DNA from: Synechococcus sp. CO36386bin_37
GTDB taxonomy: Bacteria > Cyanobacteriota > Cyanobacteriia > PCC-6307 > Cyanobiaceae
Length of the DNA stretch: 21,763 nucleotides
Direction of reading: 5' to 3'
Assembly (NCBI GenBank): GCA_011525445.1
Contig: WTGE01000369.1
Location: forward strand, 1-21,763
In this document: piece by piece, positions 8,953-16,050 of the stretch
Position numbering within the stretch: position 1 is the stretch's first letter
How the letters are laid out: the number at the start of each line of letters is the position of its first letter
Position numbers and translations under genes: made by a program
The notes under the pieces: generated by a model
The model's input: the letters and a program-made list of their open reading frames with translations, nothing else
The model's database searches: none
What the model was told of the DNA's origin: nothing

Positions 8953-8958
8953 ATTAGA
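8953..8958 (-). promoter_or_regulatory. candidate -10 element of petL
   Basis: Read on the minus strand this is TCTAAT, matching TATAAT at 5 of 6 positions, 24 bases before the preferred ATG (8929). No good -35 is found at 16-18 bases. A start of transcription about 7 bases downstream would exclude the upstream ATG at 8950. Confidence 0.3.
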
Positions 8959-9083
8959 TCAGAAACGCTGCCGAGATACGTGCAAACGCGCTTAAGCTTG
9001 TGCGCATCGAAATCTTCGGACTTAAGACCGGTCTATTGCGGGTCGGCCGTTTACTACGAAAGCCCAGCTCTCCCAGTAGAACC

Positions 9084-10658
9084 ATGCGCACCCTTTTCGT
9101 TTATCCCCAATTCCCGAAAACGTTCTGGAGTTACGAAAAAATTCTGGAGCTGGTCAATCGAAAAGTACTGCTGCCGCCATTAGGACTGGTCACTGTTGCT
9201 GCCCTCCTCCCTCAGGAATGGGAAATGAAACTGGTGGATCGCAACGTTCGTGAGGTAATGCCGTCGGAATGGGATTGGGCGGAACTTGTTGTGATCTCGG
9301 GAATGATCGTCCAAAAAGAGGACATGCGTCGTCAGATTAGTGAAGCGAAACGTCGCGGAATTCCAGTAGCTGTAGGAGGGCCCTACGCCAGTTCCACGCC
9401 AGATGCTCCGGAGATTGAGGACGCCGATTTCAAAATCTTGGACGAAGGAGAAATCACCCTCCCGCTGTTTATCGAAGCGCTTCAGAGGGGCGAAACCAGC
9501 GGACGATTTAGTGCTGAAGGTGACAAACCTGATGTAACTTCCACCCCGATTCCCCGCTTTGACTTACTGCAGCTCGAGGCTTACGACTCGATGAGTGTGC
9601 AGTTCTCACGGGGTTGTCCATTCAATTGTGAGTTCTGCGACATCATCGTTCTCTACGGCCGCAAACCGCGCACCAAAACTCCAGAACAGCTGATTGCAGA
9701 ATTGCAGTCTCTCTACGACTTGGGATGGAGACGATCCATCTTTTTGGTTGATGACAACTTCATCGGCAATAAACGCAATGCCAAACTTCTCCTCCCACAA
9801 ATTAAAATATGGCAAGAGAACCGAGGATATCCTTTCAGTTTCGCCACTGAAGCATCCGTCGACTTGGCGGATGATGAAGAGATGATGCGGATGATGCACG
9901 AAGCCCGCTTCGAAAGTGTTTTTCTAGGGATTGAAACTCCAGACGAAGCAAGTTTAGAAACTGCGAGAAAAGTTCAAAATACACGCAACCCTCTCGACGC
10001 TGCTGTTGATCGAATTACAGCCAATGGTATTCGCGTCATGGCAGGATTTATTATTGGGTTTGACGGAGAAAAAGACGGTGCTGGCTTGAGAATCGTTGAT
10101 TTCGTTACCCGCACTGGAATCCCTGCCGCAATGATGGGAATGCTTCAAGCCCTTCCCAATACGGCCCTTTGGCACCGTTTAGAACGCGAAGGCCGTCTTA
10201 TCCAAGATGAGACGGCAGCCAAAGGGGTCAACCAGACGAATCTGCTTAATTTCAAACCAACACGTCCCATACGTGATATTGCCAATGAATACGTTGAAGC
10301 ATTCTGCACCTTATATGAACCCAATGCCTACATGGATCGGGTCTATTCGTACTACTTAAAGATGGGTGCGCCTCGCTGGAAGGGCAGCAGCAAATTACCA
10401 ACTTTGACAGACATCAAGGCACTATCAATAGTGATCTGGAGACAAGGATTGAAACGCAACACGAGGTGGCGTTTTTGGCGCTATTTGCTAGGAATGGCAC
10501 GCCAAAACCCCGCAATGCTTGAACAATTCATTGTTGTCTTGGCACACAATGAGCACTTCATGGAGTACCGAGCCATCGTTCAAAAGGAAATCCGCGAACA
10601 GTTGGAATCTCTTCCTCCTGAAGAACCCAGTGCCTCTAGAGAACTGCAACCTGTATAA
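9084..10658 (+). CDS. B12-binding domain radical SAM protein with DUF4070 (HpnP-like)
   Basis: The 524-residue protein has an N-terminal cobalamin-binding-type domain (about 1-140), a radical SAM core, and a C-terminal region of the DUF4070 type. The cluster motif is CPFNCEFC (C178, C182, C185), in the longer block QFSRGCPFNCEFCDIIVLYG. Further family blocks are VDDNFIGNKRNAK, FLGIETPDE and MAGFIIGFDGEKDGAG. The overall plan resembles HpnP, the hopanoid C-2 methylase, but closely similar proteins of unknown function are widespread in cyanobacteria. The usual DxHxxG cobalamin-ligand motif is absent; the corresponding place reads VDRNVRE. I chose ATG 9084 because relatives start MRTLxVYPxFP; the frame is open back to a GTG at 9000. 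The stop codons of this gene and the next one on the other strand are 3 bases apart. Confidence 0.88.
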   Translation: MRTLFVYPQFPKTFWSYEKILELVNRKVLLPPLGLVTVAALLPQEWEMKLVDRNVREVMPSEWDWAELVVISGMIVQKEDMRRQISEAKRRGIPVAVGGPYASSTPDAPEIEDADFKILDEGEITLPLFIEALQRGETSGRFSAEGDKPDVTSTPIPRFDLLQLEAYDSMSVQFSRGCPFNCEFCDIIVLYGRKPRTKTPEQLIAELQSLYDLGWRRSIFLVDDNFIGNKRNAKLLLPQIKIWQENRGYPFSFATEASVDLADDEEMMRMMHEARFESVFLGIETPDEASLETARKVQNTRNPLDAAVDRITANGIRVMAGFIIGFDGEKDGAGLRIVDFVTRTGIPAAMMGMLQALPNTALWHRLEREGRLIQDETAAKGVNQTNLLNFKPTRPIRDIANEYVEAFCTLYEPNAYMDRVYSYYLKMGAPRWKGSSKLPTLTDIKALSIVIWRQGLKRNTRWRFWRYLLGMARQNPAMLEQFIVVLAHNEHFMEYRAIVQKEIREQLESLPPEEPSASRELQPV

Positions 10659-10661
10659 CAA

Positions 10662-11072
10662 TCAATCCTGGACGTAGCAGCTTCCTTCGCGCAGACACTG
10701 CTCCGCCTTCTGAAGCTCTCTTCCCAAATACAACGCATGATCGACACGGCTGATACGAACAACGGCTTTCCCTTCCGTAAGTGAAATCCCTAATTCTTTG
10801 GCGGTGCGTCCACGCAACACCACATCAGGTGTTCTGGGGCCACTTCGCCGACAAGCAATCACTTCTCCGGACTCTGGATCTCTTGCCAGACCCTGCTCAT
10901 CGATCGTGTTCCCATAATGCTCTACGACCAGTTCAGCAGATTCAGCATCAACACGAATGAGGAAATAGCCCAACGGATCAAGAGCGATAAACCGCTGCGA
11001 TAACCGATCGTCCAGTTCGGCACATGCGTGCCGATCAAAGTCCGCGTTGATCTTGTTCAATCTGACTGACAT
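10662..11072 (-). CDS. DUF4346 domain protein
   Basis: The 136-residue soluble protein matches my recollection of the cyanobacterial DUF4346 family. Recognisable blocks are LDDRLSQRFIALDPLGYFLI (about 20-39), a short strand ending in HYGN, DPESGEVI (65-72), a GRTAKEL block (87-93), DHALYLGREL near 110-119, and a C-terminal YVQD. No function is established for the family. It sits 12 bases after the FemAB/DUF482 gene, with a purine-rich GAGAAGAGA just before its ATG, so the two are probably one transcript. No signal peptide or membrane segment is seen. Confidence 0.82.
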   Translation of the reverse strand: MSVRLNKINADFDRHACAELDDRLSQRFIALDPLGYFLIRVDAESAELVVEHYGNTIDEQGLARDPESGEVIACRRSGPRTPDVVLRGRTAKELGISLTEGKAVVRISRVDHALYLGRELQKAEQCLREGSCYVQD

Positions 11073-11084
11073 TCTCTTCTCAAC

Positions 11085-12263
11085 TTACAGAGCAAGTGAG
11101 GGCGGCTCCTTGCGGAAGGGAAGTTCAGCATTAATAGCTTCAATCTCCTCGAGCATGAGTGGATTGACCTTGTCAAGCCAGCCACGAATCAATCCATCCA
11201 TCTGAGGCTGATACCAACGATGCAGACTAGTTCGAGAACGTGCTACGAACCCACGTCTTCGCTTGTGGCTACCCCCAGCGCCGGGATCAAACCTTTGCAT
11301 CCCTCGGCTTAAGGCCCATTCAATAGGGGAGTAATAGCAAACCTCAAAATGCAGACAATCAATGTCTTCATGACTGCCCCAGTACCGACCCCAGAGCGAA
11401 GAATCATCATGAACGCAGAGCGACATCGCTACCGGATCCAAGGAATTTCCACGATGAGCACTAAATAAAACAATCCGCTCTCGCAAAGACTCCTTGGCCA
11501 GAGCATCAAAAAAGGATGACTCCAGGTACTTACTGCCCCAAATCCCCCAGCGAGCGCAATGCTGTTCGTAGAAACCATGCATGCACTGCATCAATGATGG
11601 GGTAAGGCACTCACCCCAAAGCGGAGTGATCTCAAGGCCAGCCTCACGCACCGCCTTCCGCTCTCGTTTGATGTTGCGACGCTGATTGGCATTGAAACCA
11701 GCCAAATAATCACTGAAATTCGCTTGCCCATCAGACGTCCACAGACTCTGCTGATTCAACCAAGCAGCACACCCTGCAGCCTCAGCCAAAGGACTCCAGC
11801 GAGGGTCCACATACAGGAAATTACAACTGAGGATGCCATTGTTTCGCGCAAAAATATCAATCGACTCGAGCATGATTGCAGTCAATTCTGCAGGATCCTC
11901 ATCCTCAGACACATGAAAGCGGTAGCCCTGAACAGGACTTAGAGGGCTCATCCCAATCAACTTTGGGTAGTAGCGGAGTCCCAGATCACCCGCAAGCCTG
12001 ACAAAGGCTTGATCAAAAACAAACTCTCCGTAGCTGTGGCCTTTGAGATACAGCGGTGCCACGGCACACAGACACTCTCCACGCCAGAGGGTGAGATGCA
12101 GAGGCTGCCACCCCCGATCCGGTGCCACGCTTCCTGAGTCCTCAAGGGCGGCCAGCCAATCCCAGCGGTAAAATGGAGAGACATCAGGCCCCATGAGCCG
12201 CGCCCACTGCTGCTCAGGGATGTCCTGAATTGAACGATGCCAACGAGCCTTCAGGGATGCCAT
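11085..12263 (-). CDS. FemAB/DUF482-type GNAT-fold acyltransferase
   Basis: The 392-residue protein belongs to the PF04339 (DUF482) group, described as peptidoglycan biosynthesis/recognition or GNAT-like proteins and distantly related to FemAB. Visible landmarks are SPFYRWDWLAALEDSGS near residues 29-45, APLYLKGHSYGEFVFD, the basic stretch NQRRNIKRERKAVREAG, LWGRYWGSHEDIDCLHFEVC, and FDPGAGGSHKRRRGF. The last two are conserved in the family. The substrate is unknown; aminoacyl or acyl transfer to an envelope or lipid acceptor is only an inference from the fold. It is followed at 12 bases by the DUF4346 gene. The divergent neighbour is a small exported protein 90 bases away. Confidence 0.85.
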   Translation of the reverse strand: MASLKARWHRSIQDIPEQQWARLMGPDVSPFYRWDWLAALEDSGSVAPDRGWQPLHLTLWRGECLCAVAPLYLKGHSYGEFVFDQAFVRLAGDLGLRYYPKLIGMSPLSPVQGYRFHVSEDEDPAELTAIMLESIDIFARNNGILSCNFLYVDPRWSPLAEAAGCAAWLNQQSLWTSDGQANFSDYLAGFNANQRRNIKRERKAVREAGLEITPLWGECLTPSLMQCMHGFYEQHCARWGIWGSKYLESSFFDALAKESLRERIVLFSAHRGNSLDPVAMSLCVHDDSSLWGRYWGSHEDIDCLHFEVCYYSPIEWALSRGMQRFDPGAGGSHKRRRGFVARSRTSLHRWYQPQMDGLIRGWLDKVNPLMLEEIEAINAELPFRKEPPSLAL

Positions 12264-12353
12264 ACCGGCGAAGACAACGGCGTTGATCAGAACCCTAACC
12301 AGTTGGCGCCAATCCAGTCAGACTGAGTTCGGATCAATACTGCTGAACTCGCT

Positions 12354-12806
12354 GTGGTGCGTTCGAGAGAGCGAAAAAAACAGTTTGTTGAGACGCTTTT
12401 CGTGCTGACCCTGGCGATCCACGGAAGTGTTGCTCAGGCTGGACTGCTGCAACCTTTGCTGCAGATGCTGCGTCCAAAACTGGAAAGCCAGCTTGCCGAT
12501 CATTGCCAGCGACTTGCAAAAAACACCCTCCAGGAAGCCTTTAGTAATACTGACCTCGATCTGGAACCATTCAGCAATCTGGGAGCGCAGCCCTGTCAGG
12601 CGCTCGCAAAACCTGTGAGCGAGTGCCTGATCCTCGAAACCAGTCGCAGTGGAAGAGAACTGGGTGTTCTTAGCGAAGTCTTGGCAGGCCGCATTGGTGA
12701 TGATGCTGATGTTGTCATCAAGCGCTGCATTGCCTCGATGCTGGGACTGAATCCAACCGATTTACAGGACGTCCCGCTTCAGGATCTCCTCAAACGCCTG
12801 CGTTGA
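12354..12806 (+). CDS. small exported four-cysteine hypothetical protein
   Basis: I do not recognise a family. The 150-residue product begins with a basic segment (RSRERKK, residues 3-9), a hydrophobic core (about 11-24) and a plausible signal peptidase site after SVAQA at residue 29. The mature part has four cysteines (C51, C81, C91, C125), an even number compatible with two disulfides, and is mostly helical by appearance. The start is GTG at 12354 or the adjacent GTG at 12357; there is no upstream ATG. Its last 28 bases overlap the antisense RibD_C-type gene. If exported, its cysteines would be candidates for oxidation by the VKOR-thioredoxin protein encoded at 5173-6114. That link is inference only. 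Confidence 0.7.
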   Translation: MVRSRERKKQFVETLFVLTLAIHGSVAQAGLLQPLLQMLRPKLESQLADHCQRLAKNTLQEAFSNTDLDLEPFSNLGAQPCQALAKPVSECLILETSRSGRELGVLSEVLAGRIGDDADVVIKRCIASMLGLNPTDLQDVPLQDLLKRLR

Positions 12807-13447
12807 TAACGAATCACAAGCTCATGGCCACCTAGAGGATCAGCAGATAACAGTGTCCAAGCATCAGGCTTCATCAAAGAAGCGGGAAGACTTAAGCCGC
12901 TGGTCGGGACCCAGCTGAATCGACCTCCCAGCAAGCATGGGGCAAGAGTGAGCTGAAGTTCATCCACCAGATCCTCTTCCAGCAATGAGCCACAGAGACC
13001 TGCTCCGCCGAGGAGCACAAGTCGATGAAAACCCATTGGCTCTAAACCAGCCAATGTTGCCTCCCAGGACGTATGGAGCCGATGAATGGTGGAGAAACCA
13101 TCGACCTGAACCTGATCCGGGTTGATGAGATGACGATTGATGGGCTGTTGAAAGAAAGGCCAGTCGAGTGGGAAGTCAGGATTCCGGCTAATCACCATCG
13201 CTGTCGGCTGCGGGGACCTACCTTCCAACCTGCGCTGAAACTGGAGCTGTTTGTTATGGATCAGACAAGTGCAGCGATGGGCCCTGAGCGTTCCCGCACC
13301 GATCAGAACAGCATCGCACCAGGCCAAAGCTTGTTCCAACACCCGTCGGTCGCCTTCTCCACCAAGATGAGCAGGACCACCAGAAGCTGGTGACAGCCGT
13401 CCGTCCAGACTGACGGCCAGCACCAAACGGACTGAGGGTCGCTGCAC
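12779..13447 (-). CDS. RibD C-terminal-domain (DHFR-like) reductase
   Basis: The 222-residue stand-alone reductase has the RibD_C / dihydrofolate-reductase-like fold. It opens with VRLVLAVSLDGRLSP, then WCDAVLIGAGTLRA, a nucleotide-binding LVLLGGAGL segment, and DLVDELQLTLAPCLLGG. There is no RibD N-terminal deaminase domain. Such proteins reduce pyrimidine or pterin-like substrates with NADPH, in riboflavin synthesis when fused to the deaminase; the substrate of the orphan form is unknown. The start is GTG at 13447, 11 bases after the PTPS stop, with a GAGG Shine-Dalgarno sequence overlapping that stop (TGAGG), so translation is likely coupled to the PTPS gene. It overlaps the convergent exported-protein gene by 28 bases. 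Confidence 0.85.
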   Translation of the reverse strand: MQRPSVRLVLAVSLDGRLSPASGGPAHLGGEGDRRVLEQALAWCDAVLIGAGTLRAHRCTCLIHNKQLQFQRRLEGRSPQPTAMVISRNPDFPLDWPFFQQPINRHLINPDQVQVDGFSTIHRLHTSWEATLAGLEPMGFHRLVLLGGAGLCGSLLEEDLVDELQLTLAPCLLGGRFSWVPTSGLSLPASLMKPDAWTLLSADPLGGHELVIRYQRRRLRRS

Positions 13448-13458
13448 CTGAAGCAGCC

Positions 13459-14379
13459 TCAGCCGTTCACTGCAGAGTGCATCGCTTCTGGCATCGCATT
13501 AATGGCAGGGGATTCTGCATAAACCTCAGCAGCATTATTTGGACTTTCCTGCAACCTCACCTTGTGCAACGCAGCACCAATGGCGCGAACAGGGGAGCTC
13601 AGTTTGTCGACAATGTGCAGAGCAATGTTCTCAGCAGTGGGCACACAATCTGCGAAGTGAGCCACATCTTTATTCAAAAAAGTGTGATCAAAAGGCTCAA
13701 CAACCAGGTCGGTCACAAGTCGCTGCAAAGCGGCAAGATCGCAAACCATTCCCGTTCGAGGATCAATACTGCCGCGAACCGTGACATCAACCAGGTAATT
13801 GTGGCCATGGCCATGGGGACGGGCACATTTGCCGTAGATCTGCTCATTTTCCTCCTGGCTCAGTTCCGGTCTTGCCAAGCGGTGAGCTGCCGCAAAATGA
13901 GTGCGGATCGTTAGGTAGGCGTCCATGGATTGTCCGAGATAGTCGGCCCACAGGCCTGAGGATTCGTAAAGACGCAGCGCCACAAGCGGCAGCTGCTTGG
14001 CCAACCGGTACCAAATGATGCGAACGAGCGCTTCAGTGGTCGGTAAACAACCATCCGCCGTGGAGACGTCGAACTCCGGCCATGCCTCATTGAGGAAGCG
14101 GAAATCAAGCTGCTCAGTGATTTCTGAGCGAATTGCATGCTTGACATCCGAGAGGTTCAACACCATTCCGTTGGCGTCGAGCCCGCCAGCCATGGACACA
14201 ATCAATTCGTAATTGTGACCATGACCTGGAGCGAGCGCACAAGATCCAAAACGTGCTGCGTTGTCGTCTGCGGAAAGTTCCGGCAACCAGTAACGGTGGC
14301 TTGAACTGAAGCAAGCGCGGCGGGTGATGACACATCCACGACCTTGGCCGTGAGGTGCCGTCGTGAGGGCATCAGTCAT
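13459..14379 (-). CDS. tandem 6-pyruvoyltetrahydropterin synthase / QueD-like protein
   Basis: The 306-residue protein contains two PTPS/QueD domains in a row. PTPS enzymes bind zinc through three histidines and convert dihydroneopterin triphosphate to 6-pyruvoyl- or 6-carboxytetrahydropterin. Domain 1 (about 15-145) has zinc ligands H28, H53 and H55, C47 and E139. Domain 2 (about 155-282) has H166, H191, H193, C185, D231-H232 and E278. The catalytic Asp-His pair is intact in domain 2 (FDHTFLN) but reads LDFRFLN in domain 1, so F93 replaces the histidine. Domain 1 may therefore be structural or have altered chemistry. The gene leads an operon with the RibD_C-type reductase and diverges from aroK over 52 bases. 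Whether it serves queuosine or pterin synthesis cannot be told from the window. Confidence 0.9.
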   Translation of the reverse strand: MTDALTTAPHGQGRGCVITRRACFSSSHRYWLPELSADDNAARFGSCALAPGHGHNYELIVSMAGGLDANGMVLNLSDVKHAIRSEITEQLDFRFLNEAWPEFDVSTADGCLPTTEALVRIIWYRLAKQLPLVALRLYESSGLWADYLGQSMDAYLTIRTHFAAAHRLARPELSQEENEQIYGKCARPHGHGHNYLVDVTVRGSIDPRTGMVCDLAALQRLVTDLVVEPFDHTFLNKDVAHFADCVPTAENIALHIVDKLSSPVRAIGAALHKVRLQESPNNAAEVYAESPAINAMPEAMHSAVNG

Positions 14380-14431
14380 GACGCGGTCTGACCAGAGATC
14401 ATCCTAGTAAGTTCAATGATCCACCGAACTG

Positions 14432-15046
14432 ATGGCTGACGGCTCGACCAGAACACCACATCCCTTGAAAGCCCGGCTCGGTGGTCGCAATCTGTATTTG
14501 ATCGGGATGATGGGCAGTGGCAAGAGCAGCACTGGACGCCCACTCGCTCAAAGCCTCGGGTATGGCTTTGTTGACGCTGACGGCGTGGCAGAAACGCTTT
14601 CGGGTGAGTCGATCGCTCAGATCTTCGCGAGGGAGGGCGAGCAAAGCTTTCGAGCACTGGAAAGTCAGGTGCTACAAACCATTGGCCAACACCATTCCCT
14701 CGTGGTTGCGACCGGCGGAGGGGTTGTGACCCAACCAGAAAACTGGGGCGTACTCCATCAGGGGATCGTGATCTGGCTGGCTCCAGAAAGAGACCAACTC
14801 CTGGCTCGGCTCACGCTCGATCCAGGAAACAGGCCACTGCTTCAGGACCCCGATCCAGCTGCAGCTCTTGATGCTCTCCTGGAAGAACGTGAACCTCTTT
14901 ATGCCGAGGCCGACTTGCGGATCACCGTGGGTGATGAGTCGATCACGAGTCTTGCCGAACGAATTCTTGAAGCCATTCCAACCATCCTCAAGCCCGAGGA
15001 GCTCAGGTTCCAGGCTCCAACCGAACGGCAAACCACTGCAAATTGA
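14432..15046 (+). CDS. aroK: shikimate kinase
   Basis: AroK phosphorylates shikimate at the 3-hydroxyl using ATP, the fifth step of the shikimate pathway to aromatic amino acids, quinones and folate. The 204-residue protein has a P-loop GMMGSGKSS at residues 25-33, shikimate-binding D48/D50 in FVDADG, R74 in QSFRALES, the GGG motif at 95-97 and the lid arginine in NRPLL (R134). Catalytic features are complete. The length is slightly above the usual 170-180 because of N- and C-terminal extensions. It is monocistronic: the divergent PTPS gene lies 52 bases away and the CRR7-like gene overlaps its last 44 bases on the other strand. No Shine-Dalgarno sequence is evident. Confidence 0.95.
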   Translation: MADGSTRTPHPLKARLGGRNLYLIGMMGSGKSSTGRPLAQSLGYGFVDADGVAETLSGESIAQIFAREGEQSFRALESQVLQTIGQHHSLVVATGGGVVTQPENWGVLHQGIVIWLAPERDQLLARLTLDPGNRPLLQDPDPAAALDALLEEREPLYAEADLRITVGDESITSLAERILEAIPTILKPEELRFQAPTERQTTAN

Positions 15047-15263
15047 CTCCAGGAGACAATTCGAGATCGCATGCCGTATCCAGCAGCCGGGCTGCAGCTG
15101 CGGAACACGACCCAAAACTTTCGAGGTCGTCGGGCAGCACAGACATTTGCTTCAGCTGCTCCGTCAGCCATGTCAAGGTGTCGTCGGCACTGAGCAGTCG
15201 CTCCGGCTGACCCGGTTCAAGCACCACAAAGTGATCACAGGCACGGATGAGGGGATCAGACAT
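15003..15263 (-). CDS. CRR7 (chlororespiratory reduction 7) family protein
   Basis: The 86-residue protein beginning [20 protein letters not shown] and ending [13 protein letters not shown] matches my recollection of the CRR7 family (PF12095). In plants CRR7 is needed for accumulation of the chloroplast NDH complex; the role of the cyanobacterial version is not firmly known, but an NDH-1 link is the natural inference. The frame is open 19 codons further upstream, but homology and length favour the ATG whose antisense bases are 15261-15263. That ATG shares the tetranucleotide CATG with the ATG of the divergent DUF6816 gene. The 3' end overlaps aroK by 44 bases. This small gene is boxed in on both sides. 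Confidence 0.82.
   Translation of the reverse strand: MSDPLIRACDHFVVLEPGQPERLLSADDTLTWLTEQLKQMSVLPDDLESFGSCSAAAARLLDTACDLELSPGVNLQWFAVRLEPGT
15250..15254 (+). promoter_or_regulatory. Shine-Dalgarno sequence of the DUF6816 gene
   Basis: AGGGG sits 7 bases upstream of the ATG at 15262 and supports that start over the earlier in-frame ATG at 15247. The site lies inside the coding sequence of the CRR7-like gene on the opposite strand. Confidence 0.6.
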
Positions 15264-16050
15264 GACACGGCCACTACTGGCACTGATCATGACGGTGCTT
15301 CTGATTGGCGGGCCGGCCAATCAGGTCCTGGCGGCGATGGACCAAAACAGTCGTCAGCTCATTACCCGACTCGAGACTTGGCCCACCTGGTCAACACCTG
15401 CTCCCTTGCCAAGGCCGCGACCGAGCGACGATCTGGTCTATCCGGACTGGTTTGAAGGGGCATGGGACGTTGAAAGCATTGACCTTCTGACCGACGGACA
15501 ACAGGACAACATCGCAAAGACGCTTCATCATCAGGCGCGATTTCAGCGCAATCTGCAGAATGCTGTCGTGGGGGATCGTCTCTTCAATGCAACGTCTGTA
15601 GGACAGGCTCTGTTGGGAGGTGAGCTGCTCAGCGTGGAGCAAGCCCCTCAGCAGGTGAACCGTCAACTGGCGCGACTCAGCAATGATCGATTGTTGGAAT
15701 CCACTGTGATCGGGCGTCTGCAAACATCCACAGACTCTGAATCCTTTCTGAGTGATGAGGTTGTTCTTCAGGTCATGCATGGAGCGAGAGCGCCAAGACT
15801 CAGCCGGATTGAGACGCTGAGTCGTTATCGGCCCTGTCCAAAGGGTTCAACGGACAACATTGTGGATCGGATCTGTGGCGTGCAATGGCAACGGGTTTAT
15901 CCAGCACCTGGAGCTACCAACACAACGTTTGCTCCCCGCGGCAACCGTTACGGACTGACACTCACACGACGGCAGGATCCCTCTCCAGCAGTCGGACCTC
16001 CAGTTGATCACGCCATTCGAACAAGGGTTGAAGTCGGGGATGATCACTAA
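15262..16050 (+). CDS. DUF6816 family exported protein
   Basis: The 262-residue protein starts [17 protein letters not shown], a signal peptide with probable cleavage after NQVLA, so it should act in the periplasm or thylakoid lumen. The mature protein contains DDLVYPDWFEGAWDVES, the W/G/W block typical of the DUF6816 family as I recall it, and LSRIETLSRYRPCPKG with two nearby cysteines (RPCPKG, RICGVQ) that could form a disulfide. No function is known. An ATG five codons earlier (15247) exists, but the Shine-Dalgarno position favours 15262. The final 89 bases are also coding on the other strand, for the glutathione S-transferase. Confidence 0.78.
   Translation: MTRPLLALIMTVLLIGGPANQVLAAMDQNSRQLITRLETWPTWSTPAPLPRPRPSDDLVYPDWFEGAWDVESIDLLTDGQQDNIAKTLHHQARFQRNLQNAVVGDRLFNATSVGQALLGGELLSVEQAPQQVNRQLARLSNDRLLESTVIGRLQTSTDSESFLSDEVVLQVMHGARAPRLSRIETLSRYRPCPKGSTDNIVDRICGVQWQRVYPAPGATNTTFAPRGNRYGLTLTRRQDPSPAVGPPVDHAIRTRVEVGDDH

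Noticed and set aside
9000..9083. N-terminal extension of the B12 radical SAM protein from a GTG at 9000
   Set aside because: The extra 28 residues are basic and unlike the family, whose members start MRTLxVYPxFP at the ATG at 9084; the stretch is more likely leader and promoter.
8930..9083. Small RNA or riboswitch in the largest gap (154 bases, between petL and the B12 radical SAM gene)
   Set aside because: Two CTTAAG sites occur but I could not build a convincing stem set or cobalamin-riboswitch B12-box pattern; treated as a divergent promoter region.
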